Shown one piece after another: positions 46,003 through 55,931 of a DNA stretch of 64,000 nt. Position numbers and translations under genes: made by a program. This DNA comes from Porphyridium purpureum (taxonomy: Eukaryota > Rhodophyta > Bangiophyceae > Porphyridiales > Porphyridiaceae). Under the pieces are notes generated by a model. The model saw only the letters and a list, made by a program, of their open reading frames with translations, was not told where the DNA came from and ran no database searches. The stretch's first letter is position 1; each line of letters opens with the position of its first letter. The stretch is taken from NCBI GenBank assembly GCA_008690995.1, contig VRMN01000004.1, positions 1,426,001 through 1,490,000 of the forward strand, in the 5' to 3' direction.

Positions 46003-49000
46003 ATGGCGTCTGGGAATGATGAGGAGGCGTACGAAGAAGATATGATGGAGAGTGAGGATGACTTGCAGGATCGCATCCTGGCCGGCATGGACGAAGAGAG
46101 TACTGAGAGTTACAGTGACAGTGAGGGCGACAGTGAGAGTGAAGGTATTTTCGGAGATGGACATCTGGACAGGGAAGTAGAGCTCGAGCATCATTATCAC
46201 CATCATCACGAGAGCGACGAAGAGGATGGAGAGTCAGAAGACGAACAAGACGACCCTGACGACGAGGAAGATGAAGATGAAGATGATGAGGACGATGCCG
46301 AGTCCGATGAAATGCACCACTCGGGTGTGGACGACTCGGACGAAGATGATGACGAATTCAATGAAAGTTTTCGATTAGTTTTCGATCTGGATCGCATGGA
46401 CCGCGACGAGCTTTTAGACATGGACATGGACGCGTCTGACGGCGGCGAGGATTTCCGTGGCCTCATATCGCGCAGATTCGCGCTGAGAGAAAATGTCGGC
46501 GGGTATGGCGACACGGATCTCATGGATGCTCATGCGCATGATGCTCGACCTCGCGCCCGCTACGGTGCCAGTGTGTCAGAGCGCACAGAGCTGGAGGACG
46601 ACTCTGCGTATGAAGTCACTCTGGACGCTCGCCGTGGCTTCTTGTTGAATTCGGCTACCAGCTCGTCGCATGCGAACGCACGAGCGGCGACAGCACTGCT
46701 GAATATCCCGCAGCAGGCATGGATGTCTCTTGCAATTGGAATCTTCCAGTCGCTCGGCGATTCACCCGGCATACCTACACCCTTTGGCGTCGATCCTATG
46801 CAACGTGCATTTCGTTTTGACTTCACACCCGATACGTTGACAGGTCACAAAACCGGGCTCTGCCAGCAACTGCATCAGCAAGATCAGAATCAAAACACCG
46901 CAGATCATGAGGGCGCTGGGTCATCACAATCATCTGCTGGCGCGCACGCGGTACCCGCAGCAGCAGTACCTGAATTATCAGCAACGTCAGCGGTACAAAG
47001 CAAAACAAACACTGCAACAACGATAACGGCGGTACCTGCACCAATCGTGTATGTGACAAAACCGAGCGAAGCAATTGAGCTTTTGTTTCGATCGGGTGCC
47101 ATGGACGATCTTTCTGTCTCTGGAAAGGCGCCTTTGAAACTGGGGGCATCCGCTTCTGCGAACGATGGTCACATGCACACAAAAGCGAGTACAAGCAATC
47201 GTCGTGGTCGGGGCACGGCCGGCACAGCCTGCTCGATAGCGAATGAGACGCGCCATGCATCGAAGGCCTCATTTCAAACGGCAGGAGCGGACAGCGCGGC
47301 TGCTGCCCGCACGTCATCTCTGCTGGCGAATGCCTTGGTTCTTGAATCGCTCGGGTTCAATGCGCAAGACTGTGCTTACGTGAAAAGCCTTCTTGACGTG
47401 TGCCCGAAAGAAAAGGACGAGCACCGATCCGTGGAGAGCGATAAGCGTCATGCCTCGACCAACGATAAAGAAAAAGACAAGGATCGGGACGCTTCGCAGT
47501 CAGGAAACGCGTATTTTGGAAAGTGCGTTGCCGAGCTGGATCGGTGGGGAAGCCTGAGTATGATGCGCGTTTTCCCTGCCCAGCGGGCAGGTGAGCGGAG
47601 TAGTTCGGGTATCACTTCGGCTTTCAAGACCATTCCGGGCTGGAGCGCACGCGAGCTGAGACTTTCTTTTCACCATCTCGCTAACAATTCCCTCCGCGGC
47701 GTGACAAGGGAAGAAATAGACGCCTGGCTGATGCCTTTCGAAAACCATCATGCTCTGGACGAAATAACAACCAGTGGCTTCGCTGGCGCAGGATCTAGCG
47801 CTCGACGAGGAGCCGGACGGTTCAGGAGCTACGCCGTCAATCCATCCACTACGTATACGTCTGCCGCGGCGTCGCAGAATATTCGCAAGGGAGTGCGGCC
47901 TCCTGTGCTCCACCCGTTGCTCTCGCCGCCCTTCCCTTCCAGTGTCTGTAGGGATGCTGCCGGGACCGAAGCAAGAGCGTCCGAGTGCGGTGCAGGGTCG
48001 GCCCTGTCAAAGCCAGACAAACTTCGCATGGCATTGGACGCACTCGAAAAGAAAGTTATGGATGCACGATTCGAAGCGCTTCGCAGTCTACAGCGCATCA
48101 TCGCGAGTCATGGAGCGACAAACCCGACGTCTGATGTCAAAGGCAAGCAGCGCCAGTCTCAGGCTCCGCCGCACATGAAGCACACGGGGGAACAGTCGTG
48201 GATGCCTGGAATGCGGAAAGATGTACACGCCTTTGCGAATACGTTCCTTAGCATGCCTCAAAGTTCACAGGAAAAGCTGATAGGCGGCAGCGAGGGAGTC
48301 CGCGTAGGTTTCGGTTTTCCTCATGGTGCAAACGCATTCACTCATACAATTTCCCCTGCGGCGTTCGCAGGGTCGTACTCAAGTCGTTTCTTGTTAAGGG
48401 AGCGGGAGAAGGATGTTCCGGTAGGAGTCCATGATCGTTGGAGCATGGATCCGCAGGGCCAGGGAGGCGACGAGTTACTTGCGCTGCGTAGTCATGCGCT
48501 AGATGCTGCGGCAGGTTTGGCCGAGACGGGGATGGATTTACGCCATCGCCTGGCAAATGCAAGTGGTACGGATTTGAACATGAGGGACCGCTTGTGTCTG
48601 CGCGCGTGCGGGCGCGCTCAAGGGTTTCCGTCTGGAAGTAGTTTAGCATTGCCGGGCGCACCTCATTTGATCGGACTCGGGGCGGGCACGGCGCCTGTGG
48701 CTCCCGCTGCGCCAACCACAATTCCAAACGCTGGGCTTTCTTCCCCTCAGGAAGCGCTGCTCGTGGCCATTTCTGTCCTCTTGGAAGGTGTGAATGCGGC
48801 GGAGCAGCAGATATTTGACAGTGAATCCACAAGGGCTGCAGATTCAGCCGTGGCTGAAGTGAAAGGTATCGCCGAGGGCTCCGAGAGTCCGGGCACATTG
48901 GCGGAGGTAGGCAAAACCGAGAACTTGAGCGAGATGATGAGTGATGGCTCTCCAGCTCAAACTGTCCTTGACGATCGGCGTACCGAGCAGCTGGCGGAAG

Positions 49001-52000
49001 TCGGCACATCTAGCAGGCATGCAGCCCGTGTGGCACCTTCGACGGTTGCCGCTGACGCCACAGAGATTCCGCCGTCTGAACCTGCTTCGACTGAAATGCA
49101 CATTTCGATGGACACAAGTGGTGGCGGGGACAATACATCACGAACCGAAGCCCAAGCAGACAGCGAGGATTTGGTCGTCTCCACGGCCCATCCAGCGGCT
49201 CTGCATCATGAATCAGACAATAATGTGGGCGCGGCGGTTCTACGACGAGCGAATGAGTTGGGGGTTTCGCTGGACGCGCCCGCGGTCGAAGATCCAACCG
49301 TTGTGCAAGACGTTACGCGAGAGACAGGCATCGATCCGACGTTTTTGGCCGCATTGCCCGAAGATGTTCGCCGAGAAGTGATTGGCGCTCATTTTGACCG
49401 GCTCATTTCGACCTCTTCGCTCAGAGGCAGCGATGGAGTAATGGCCAATCCCAATTTGAGCACGGAATTGAATATCTCCAGTGCGTCCTCCGCAATGAAT
49501 GAGGCTCTGACAGGAAACTCGGTATCTTTGGGCAGAGACTTTTTGCACGCATTACCGCCTGATATTCGAACCGAAATTCTCGAAGCCGAAGTGCGCATCC
49601 TGTCTGTGCACAATAACCAGGTACCATCGAATGCAGATGCAAGTGGTGGTGGGAATGCGTCCGCCGTAGTAATTGACAGGGGAGACGGATCGGCACAAGC
49701 ACCTGCCACAGGAACCAATCGCACAAGTGAAGTCGCTTCGCCGGTTGCAGATGCCAACGCAGTTTTCTTCTCTTCCTTGCCAGACGACTTGAGGCGCGAG
49801 ATTCTTGCGACCTCAGACGACAGCTTTATTTCGTCTCTGCCTCCCGCGCTTGCGGAGGAAGCTCGGCATTTACAGGGACAGCGAAACGCTGGTATGAGAG
49901 GATCACTCCTTGGCATTGCGGCATCGCTGGGGAACGGAACAGCATCGGGCACCACCGAATTAGGCCTGCCCGCTCTGGTAGGTTCGGCCCCTAATCGGGT
50001 GCACCGACGACTGGGCAGCACTGATTTTGGCGCATTGTATGGAATCATGGACAACGCGGACGACCTCAGCGCGCTCCTTCGCGGCCGACCTCAAGGTCGT
50101 AACCATGGCGATGAGAGCGGAGGGAATGGCAATGATCGCCATCGTGATCCAAGCTCGGTTACAACGGTATACAGACTTCGCGCACGGAGCAGCGGATTGA
50201 CAGGGTCTTTTAGATCTGCTCTGGCTATGAATGGGGGCCGAGGGGGAGGTTACGGTCGACGCACGGCTGGTCTGCTGGGCGCGAGTAATGTGACGGATGC
50301 GTATGATCCAATGCTTGCTGACTATGGCAGACCTGGCAGTTCTAGTGCGCAGTTTCGCACTTCGACTTCAGGTATGACCGATCGCAACATGTACAACCAT
50401 TGGCTCACATCCTTGGAGCAGCACCAGCGCTACCCATTTCCGCTTGCAATACAACCTGACAGCGAGCGAGCGCCGCGAATTGGTGACCTGGTCACGCGCA
50501 TTTTTAATGGGGATTCGGCTGGATTACGTGTGAATGCTGGATCTGGCCATGTGAACGGTATTGAGCACGCTCATCGCAGTCCGGGTCGTCGCGCACCGGC
50601 AATCTCTGGATCCAATGTTAAACGGCACGGGGAGGCAGGCGATGATGCTCCCACACAGCGCGTGAAAGAGTTTATGAGCGAAGAGGCCGTGGTCTGCATG
50701 TTGAGTTTGCTTTTCCAACCGGGTTCTTTTTCCAGAGCCTCCAGCTCTGGCAGATCAAACTCTTTTTCGATGATTTCTGTTAATCGCGTTCTTCTCTTCG
50801 TGTCTGAGAATGAGCGCTTATGTAGGTTTGTCCTTGTGGTACTGATGGAGCTAGTAGAAGTTCTGTTGGGGATTCCGCAGGAAGAAATGGTCGAAGGCGC
50901 TCTACCGTTCCTTTTGCATGAAAAGATCCGTCTAAGCACCGCCGCGGGTTTGAATGCGCATGTGGTATCAGAGCGTGCGGTAGTTGCGCAACGTGCACTC
51001 GATCTGATACACCATTTAATAATGTACAACGAGAGTGCAGTGCGTCAACTTTTTTCTGAGGACATTAGTTCGGAGAAAGGCGACAGAATGGCCTCGAACA
51101 CCATGTTCGTGCGTCTTTTGCGCTTGCTCGAACCCCGCTTTTCCGGCGGTGGTCCAAGCGCCTCGGGCTTCTGGTCGAGCTTGGACACTCTAATTTCAAT
51201 CATTTCGCACGCAAGCTCATGTCCGGCCTTGACGATATCTCCGGAGAAGGTTCAGAAGTCGACGCAATCAGATGCGGGGCCCGCAGAAGCTACAAGTTCC
51301 AAAGCATCATCCGGCGGGCGTGTCACGTCACAGGATGGAAACGCTCCCCCGCAATTTTCGATAGCTGTGCCCATGCTTAATGCACAGGAGGTGCGGAACC
51401 TTGTCAGTGTATTGGGGTGGACGGCGTGTTCAGAAAAAACGCTCCATCGCGTGGAAAAAGTCTTGAAGCGGCTGTGCTGCATTTGTGATGGCGATCCACC
51501 AAATCTGAATCCGAACGGCGTGGTCGCTGCTAGAGTGTTGAAGCGTGAATTATGTGCTTTGGCAGACCGAATTGGCATCGAGTACGATCGTTTCCGTACG
51601 CGCTTCTGCAACGCTAGTGGTAGCAGTTCCTCGGGGAGTGAGGACGCGAACACCTTTGCAGTGCGACATGAGCTCATTCGAGGGTTCGCGTCAGATGCGC
51701 ATGAACACGAGGTGCAATTCTTGCGTTTTGCAAAGACGTTTGCCTCCTTAGACGAGCACGCAGCGTTTGCCAAGCTCGTGGCCGCTCATGATGATGATGA
51801 CAACGACGCAAAGGATGATTTCCTTCTTGACTCTCTGTGGGAAAAGCTGGGTCAGGTTTTGGAAATCCTAGAGTCGTCCGGAATCGATCCGTACAAGTCG
51901 CTTGCATCCTTTGATGTGTCAGACGGGGAAGGGGATGGCGAAGGCGATGACAATCGGGATAAGAAGGGTAAGAAGAGCGACGCGGTTCCAGCGCTTAGTC

Positions 52001-53433
52001 GAGTAAGTCCCGTCATGGAAGCATTCTTCGTGATGCAGGAGCACCGGTTGCGGCGGTCCTCTTTCGATAACGCTCCCGACTCCGGTTCTGGTACTTTGTT
52101 GAACCCAGTGGAAGGGCAAGATGAGAAGGCGCAGAGGAAGAGTGCGGATGATTCAAAGTTTGATGCCTTTGTTGACACCCACCGCGCCGCGATCAATGCC
52201 CTTCTGCGCTTGCGGCCAGGGCTATTGGAGGGAAGCATGAAATGTGTACTTGAGCATCCTCAACACCTGGACTTTGAAAACAAGCGCGCATACTTTCGAT
52301 CGCAAATTCGGCGCCAGCGTGCGAGCGCGCCGCCGGTTTCTTCACTGCGCATTCACGTGCGGCGCGAGCAAGTCTTTGAAGACAGCTACCACCAGCTGCG
52401 GCTGAAGAGTGCCGCTGAGATGAAGGGGCATTTGCACGTTGAATTTGTCGGCGAGGAAGGGATCGACGTGGGCGGGGTCACCCGTGAGTGGTATGCAATC
52501 CTCGCGCGGCGTATTTTCGACCCAAACCATGCACTGTTTGTTCGCTCGGCGGCAAAGACCGCAACGTACCAGCCGAATACGCTTTCGTATGTTAATGAAG
52601 ACCATCTGGCGTTCTTCCGCTTTGTTGGGCGCATTTTTGCAAAGGCGATTTACGACGGCGCTCTTCTGGACGCGTATTTCACGCGTTCTTTCTACAAGCA
52701 TATTCTTGGCGTGAAGCCGTCTCTGCATGACCTCGAACCGGTGGATCCAGACTACTACAAGAGCATGGTTTGGATTTTGGAGAACGATATTACGGATGTG
52801 TTTGGAGAAGGTGATTTGACCATGAGTGCCGAATACGACGAATTTGGCGCCAATCGTGTTGTAGACCTCATACCGAACGGCCGTCATGTCGCTGTGACCA
52901 ACGAGAACAAGCGCGCGTACGTGCAGCATGTGACGGACCTTCGACTCACCAAGGCTATTGAGAAGCAAATCGAGCATTTTTTGGCCGGGTTTTACGACAT
53001 TGTGCCGCGCGAGCAGATCGCTCTGTTCAACGAGTGCGAGCTGGAGCTGCTAATGAGCGGCACGCCGGAAATTGACGTGGCGGACCTGAAGGCCAACGTT
53101 GAGTACAGCGCTGGCTACTCAGCGTCTCGCGCCCAGATTGTATGGTTCTGGCGCTCCGTCGCGCTCATGGACAAGGATGATCTGGCTCGACTGATCATGT
53201 TTGTAACAGGTACGAGCAAGGTGCCCCTCGAGGGCTTTGCGGCGTTGCCGGGCATGAATGGCGGCGTGCAAAAGTTCCAGATCCACCGCGTCGCCGGTGA
53301 CTCCGATCGGCTTCCCAGCGCACATACCTGCTTCAATCAGCTCGACCTGCCAGAATACTCTTCGTTCGAAAAATTGCATGACCGTCTTCTGATCGCCATC
53401 CGCGAGGGGGCGGAGGGCTTTGGGTACGCTTGA
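46003..53433 (+). CDS. Giant HECT E3 ubiquitin ligase, HUWE1/UPL1/TOM1 type, lacking N-terminal ARM half
   Basis: This 2,476-residue ligase is an uninterrupted 7.4-kb frame. It opens with an extreme acidic region (residues 5-150, runs of Asp and Glu) like that in the middle of HUWE1. Three copies of a ubiquitin-binding motif follow around residues 1105-1290: DPTFLAALPEDVRREV, DFLHALPPDIRTEIL and FFSSLPDDLRREIL. The C-terminal 380 residues are the HECT domain, starting VFEDSYHQLRLKSAAEMKG, with catalytic Cys-2443 in PSAHTCFNQLDLPEY. Canonical UPL1 and HUWE1 are 3,700-4,400 residues and begin with DUF908/DUF913 armadillo repeats; these are absent, and the upstream DNA belongs to another gene. 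The start at 46003 is the first ATG in frame. Confidence 0.95.
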   Translation: MASGNDEEAYEEDMMESEDDLQDRILAGMDEESTESYSDSEGDSESEGIFGDGHLDREVELEHHYHHHHESDEEDGESEDEQDDPDDEEDEDEDDEDDAESDEMHHSGVDDSDEDDDEFNESFRLVFDLDRMDRDELLDMDMDASDGGEDFRGLISRRFALRENVGGYGDTDLMDAHAHDARPRARYGASVSERTELEDDSAYEVTLDARRGFLLNSATSSSHANARAATALLNIPQQAWMSLAIGIFQSLGDSPGIPTPFGVDPMQRAFRFDFTPDTLTGHKTGLCQQLHQQDQNQNTADHEGAGSSQSSAGAHAVPAAAVPELSATSAVQSKTNTATTITAVPAPIVYVTKPSEAIELLFRSGAMDDLSVSGKAPLKLGASASANDGHMHTKASTSNRRGRGTAGTACSIANETRHASKASFQTAGADSAAAARTSSLLANALVLESLGFNAQDCAYVKSLLDVCPKEKDEHRSVESDKRHASTNDKEKDKDRDASQSGNAYFGKCVAELDRWGSLSMMRVFPAQRAGERSSSGITSAFKTIPGWSARELRLSFHHLANNSLRGVTREEIDAWLMPFENHHALDEITTSGFAGAGSSARRGAGRFRSYAVNPSTTYTSAAASQNIRKGVRPPVLHPLLSPPFPSSVCRDAAGTEARASECGAGSALSKPDKLRMALDALEKKVMDARFEALRSLQRIIASHGATNPTSDVKGKQRQSQAPPHMKHTGEQSWMPGMRKDVHAFANTFLSMPQSSQEKLIGGSEGVRVGFGFPHGANAFTHTISPAAFAGSYSSRFLLREREKDVPVGVHDRWSMDPQGQGGDELLALRSHALDAAAGLAETGMDLRHRLANASGTDLNMRDRLCLRACGRAQGFPSGSSLALPGAPHLIGLGAGTAPVAPAAPTTIPNAGLSSPQEALLVAISVLLEGVNAAEQQIFDSESTRAADSAVAEVKGIAEGSESPGTLAEVGKTENLSEMMSDGSPAQTVLDDRRTEQLAEVGTSSRHAARVAPSTVAADATEIPPSEPASTEMHISMDTSGGGDNTSRTEAQADSEDLVVSTAHPAALHHESDNNVGAAVLRRANELGVSLDAPAVEDPTVVQDVTRETGIDPTFLAALPEDVRREVIGAHFDRLISTSSLRGSDGVMANPNLSTELNISSASSAMNEALTGNSVSLGRDFLHALPPDIRTEILEAEVRILSVHNNQVPSNADASGGGNASAVVIDRGDGSAQAPATGTNRTSEVASPVADANAVFFSSLPDDLRREILATSDDSFISSLPPALAEEARHLQGQRNAGMRGSLLGIAASLGNGTASGTTELGLPALVGSAPNRVHRRLGSTDFGALYGIMDNADDLSALLRGRPQGRNHGDESGGNGNDRHRDPSSVTTVYRLRARSSGLTGSFRSALAMNGGRGGGYGRRTAGLLGASNVTDAYDPMLADYGRPGSSSAQFRTSTSGMTDRNMYNHWLTSLEQHQRYPFPLAIQPDSERAPRIGDLVTRIFNGDSAGLRVNAGSGHVNGIEHAHRSPGRRAPAISGSNVKRHGEAGDDAPTQRVKEFMSEEAVVCMLSLLFQPGSFSRASSSGRSNSFSMISVNRVLLFVSENERLCRFVLVVLMELVEVLLGIPQEEMVEGALPFLLHEKIRLSTAAGLNAHVVSERAVVAQRALDLIHHLIMYNESAVRQLFSEDISSEKGDRMASNTMFVRLLRLLEPRFSGGGPSASGFWSSLDTLISIISHASSCPALTISPEKVQKSTQSDAGPAEATSSKASSGGRVTSQDGNAPPQFSIAVPMLNAQEVRNLVSVLGWTACSEKTLHRVEKVLKRLCCICDGDPPNLNPNGVVAARVLKRELCALADRIGIEYDRFRTRFCNASGSSSSGSEDANTFAVRHELIRGFASDAHEHEVQFLRFAKTFASLDEHAAFAKLVAAHDDDDNDAKDDFLLDSLWEKLGQVLEILESSGIDPYKSLASFDVSDGEGDGEGDDNRDKKGKKSDAVPALSRVSPVMEAFFVMQEHRLRRSSFDNAPDSGSGTLLNPVEGQDEKAQRKSADDSKFDAFVDTHRAAINALLRLRPGLLEGSMKCVLEHPQHLDFENKRAYFRSQIRRQRASAPPVSSLRIHVRREQVFEDSYHQLRLKSAAEMKGHLHVEFVGEEGIDVGGVTREWYAILARRIFDPNHALFVRSAAKTATYQPNTLSYVNEDHLAFFRFVGRIFAKAIYDGALLDAYFTRSFYKHILGVKPSLHDLEPVDPDYYKSMVWILENDITDVFGEGDLTMSAEYDEFGANRVVDLIPNGRHVAVTNENKRAYVQHVTDLRLTKAIEKQIEHFLAGFYDIVPREQIALFNECELELLMSGTPEIDVADLKANVEYSAGYSASRAQIVWFWRSVALMDKDDLARLIMFVTGTSKVPLEGFAALPGMNGGVQKFQIHRVAGDSDRLPSAHTCFNQLDLPEYSSFEKLHDRLLIAIREGAEGFGYA

Positions 53434-53553
53434 TCTGCTCTCTTACATGTAAACTGCATGTCCCAGGAGGCCCGTGACCGCCCGTTCTCCTAAACGTGTA
53501 CATCTGAGTTTGTTTGTCTAGTCTTGTAGAATGAGTTTCTGTTCATTGATTTG

Positions 53554-54066
53554 TTATTGTGTCATCTCTGCGAACGGATTGGCGTGGATGGTGACCGACT
53601 CTATGGCTATAGGCGCCACTGGCCGATCTACTTCTGGGTCTGTGTCACTACTCTCGATTCTCTGTAGCGTTTCCCACCCGTCAATCACGCGACCAAAGAC
53701 TGTTCCGACACCAGCCGTACCCGGCAGCGCGCCCAGCGTGATGAGAAACTGGCTGCCATTCTGGTCGGGCGCGGCAGACGCCGTCGCCAGTACTCCGCGA
53801 TGAGCTAAGCGCACAAGCAGTTCACCTCCACTCGGCGGCGCTTCGTCTTCAAAAGGTGCCCCATAAATCGACTTGTTCACCGTGCCTACGCCGTGCGGAT
53901 CCGAACCGCCCTGGACAAGCAAGCGCGGAATTACGCGGTGAAACACGACGCCGTTGTAGAAGCCGCTCGCACAGAGCGCCAGGAAGTTCTTGCTCGCAAT
54001 CGGACACTGCTCACACTCGAGCTCGAGTTTGAGCGGGCCGCGCGTGGTGTGGAGAGTCACTGCCAT
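53554..54066 (-). CDS. Cyclophilin, PPIL3-like peptidyl-prolyl isomerase
   Basis: This 170-residue single-domain cyclophilin matches PPIL3, a spliceosome-associated isomerase, in its compact opening VTLHTTRGPLKLELECEQCP. Catalytic residues are seen in NGVVFHRVIPRLLVQGG (the Arg and Gln), QNGSQFLIT and FGRVIDGWETLQRIE. A short insert (PSGGELLVRLAHRG) replaces the usual loop. It has no targeting signal. Its ATG lies only 18 bp from the ATG of the divergent ATP23 gene, so the two must share promoter and probably overlap in 5' UTR. Confidence 0.94.
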   Translation of the reverse strand: MAVTLHTTRGPLKLELECEQCPIASKNFLALCASGFYNGVVFHRVIPRLLVQGGSDPHGVGTVNKSIYGAPFEDEAPPSGGELLVRLAHRGVLATASAAPDQNGSQFLITLGALPGTAGVGTVFGRVIDGWETLQRIESSDTDPEVDRPVAPIAIESVTIHANPFAEMTQ

Positions 54067-54084
54067 TGTAACGCACTCGTTGCG

Positions 54085-54648
54085 ATGGCGGGCGATGGGA
54101 CCGACTCGCTAAATCAGCGCGAGACACGCGAAATGCAGCGCTGCGAAAAACTTCGTGCTGGCGCACTCAGTGATCCGACGGTCAAGTTTATGTTGGAGCA
54201 CTTACAAAAGGCCGGCTGCGTAATGCCCGAGGAGGCGATTCGATGCATGCGTTGTGATGAGCGCGTGTTCGGCGGCTATCAAGGCGACGGCTCGATCGTG
54301 ATGGCGGCCAACCACATAGCGACCCAGGGCATCGCGAACGCGACGCTAGTACATGAGATGGTGCATGCGTTTGACGAGTGCCGGGCTTACATGGACTGGA
54401 ACAGCTGCAAGCAGCACGCGTGCAGCGAGGTGCGCGCGGCCGCTCTCTCGGGTGACTGCAACTGGGGAAAAGAGATACAGAGGGGGAATTTCAACTTTGC
54501 CAACCAGTTTCCGAGATGCATACGCAGACGCGCAGAGCTGTCCGTCGCGATGAACCCAAATTGTGGACCTGTGCTCGCGAAGGAGGCGGTTGCTGATGTG
54601 TTTGAGGTGTGCTATAATGACACCATGCCTTTCGACCGCATTCCTTGA
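54085..54648 (+). CDS. ATP23: Mitochondrial metallopeptidase ATP23
   Basis: This 187-residue zinc protease processes the Atp6 precursor and helps assemble the F1Fo ATP synthase in the intermembrane space. The zinc motif HEMVHAFDECRAYMDWNSC (HExxH) is followed by the family's CKQHACSEVRAAALSGDC, in which many cysteines form disulfides. The C-terminal AKEAVADVFEVCYNDTMPFD is also typical. The ATG at 54085 gives the family's length; a second ATG at 54133 is possible and would leave more promoter space to PPIL3. No obvious presequence is present, as in other ATP23 proteins that use the Mia40 route. Confidence 0.95.
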   Translation: MAGDGTDSLNQRETREMQRCEKLRAGALSDPTVKFMLEHLQKAGCVMPEEAIRCMRCDERVFGGYQGDGSIVMAANHIATQGIANATLVHEMVHAFDECRAYMDWNSCKQHACSEVRAAALSGDCNWGKEIQRGNFNFANQFPRCIRRRAELSVAMNPNCGPVLAKEAVADVFEVCYNDTMPFDRIP

Positions 54649-55259
54649 CAAAGGTGTCCTAGAAGCGCTTGCGGCCTTGTTGCGCAAAACACCCGCATGA
54701 TCTGTGTGATACCTCATACGCGATGAATTTTCATTTCTTGGCCCGCTTCTATTAATGAGAGTAAAGAACGCTACCAGGCATCCTTGAACATGGGTCACCA
54801 CACACATTTTCTTCAGAGTGGCGAAGCGCGAGAAGAAACGACATGGAGAATTCTGCAATCCAATCTCACGATCAGGGTGTTCACAACAAGCTTTTATCGT
54901 ATGCCTCGCCATCGTTCCAATACCTGACGCTGGCGCAAAGGGTGGGCGAGTTGGATGAAGGCCTGACAACGCGTTTCTCGGAGAAAAGCAATTGACGCAT
55001 TTCTGACCGAATTTTCTTGTTTCCTTCTGTGATGGAGGCGTCACGAAGCGTCTCGTGACTGCTCGTGTGTCCGAGTGCTCAACCTTTCTCGCCGAATGGA
55101 TATCACGAGCGCTCGGCATGCGGTCAATGCAATTAACAGCCTCTTTCAAGAGAGACAAGACTGCTGGTGGCTCTCCGAGGACGAAGGAGAACAGTGTGAG
55201 CGGTCGCGGGAAGAGGGAAGAAAGAAGAGTGCGGAAGCCATAGGACAAAGACGCTTGCG
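54649..55259. other. Spacer downstream of ATP23
   Basis: These 611 bp hold no confident gene. A 55096-55359 frame beginning MDITSARHAVNAINSLFQER could be a real first exon or a small gene but has no match. A long minus-strand frame over 54346-55248 crosses ATP23 and is judged a shadow. Confidence 0.45.
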
Positions 55260-55865
55260 ATGGTGCTCAGAGTTCCCGTGTATCGGATATCTGAACCCCA
55301 CCATAGGAGGACATGTCCATTGCCAACATCCCCACGGACAGCCGCCTACGCGTGGTTGAGCCTCCCAATGTGTTTCACAGAGCTGTGCTCGATTGTGGAA
55401 GATGTTGGCAAAAGCGAAAATGAAGGTATTGCGTTCTTGGAGCTTGAATGTGACGCTGTTCCAGGTATTCGAGACTTGCTACTTCAAGAGTTACGAGAAA
55501 GAATACCCAGCGTAGAGAACGCGTTGTCGAGCCGCACTCTAGAAATTTTGCTGGAGCTTAACGATATCGCGAAGACAATCCAGGACCTTGCGATCCAGGT
55601 TGACTTTTGGGAGTATGCATTCCAGTTTTTGGTGGAAGTCAAACACAGAAGCCTCCGCAACGCGCTTGAGCGTATGCCAGATGTGATACTATTTTGCGGG
55701 TCAAGGAGTGAATTTGCTCAGGAACTCATTAATTCAAATCATACGGTCCCGTATATTTTGCAGAGCTACATTGACTGGGACAGAATGGGTTATGACATGG
55801 AAGCAAATGGTGAAATTTTCCTCGTGGCGCCCGAGCTGTATATTGTTAACCCCCATGACTTGTAA
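55260..55865 (+). CDS. Unknown protein, helical
   Basis: The frame gives 201 residues from the ATG at 55260, or 165 from the ATG at 55368, which may be the true start because the first 36 residues (PHHRRTCPLPTSPRTAAYAW) look like non-coding sequence. I do not recognise the family. The rest is leucine-rich and helical (GIRDLLLQELRERIPSVENA, TLEILLELNDIAKTIQDLAI) with a C-terminal aromatic part (YILQSYIDWDRMGYDMEANG). Base composition is more AT-rich than in the neighbours. It could be the last exon of a spliced gene or a laterally acquired or decaying gene. Confidence 0.5.
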   Translation: MVLRVPVYRISEPHHRRTCPLPTSPRTAAYAWLSLPMCFTELCSIVEDVGKSENEGIAFLELECDAVPGIRDLLLQELRERIPSVENALSSRTLEILLELNDIAKTIQDLAIQVDFWEYAFQFLVEVKHRSLRNALERMPDVILFCGSRSEFAQELINSNHTVPYILQSYIDWDRMGYDMEANGEIFLVAPELYIVNPHDL

Positions 55866-55931
55866 GCACTAGTACGGACGGTATGCTTCCATGCTAGCAC
55901 GCAAGAGACCTAATATCTCGTGGCAGAAATA

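Noticed and set aside
54346-55248. 300-codon open frame, minus strand
   Set aside because: It is antisense to ATP23, whose HExxH protease frame is unmistakable.
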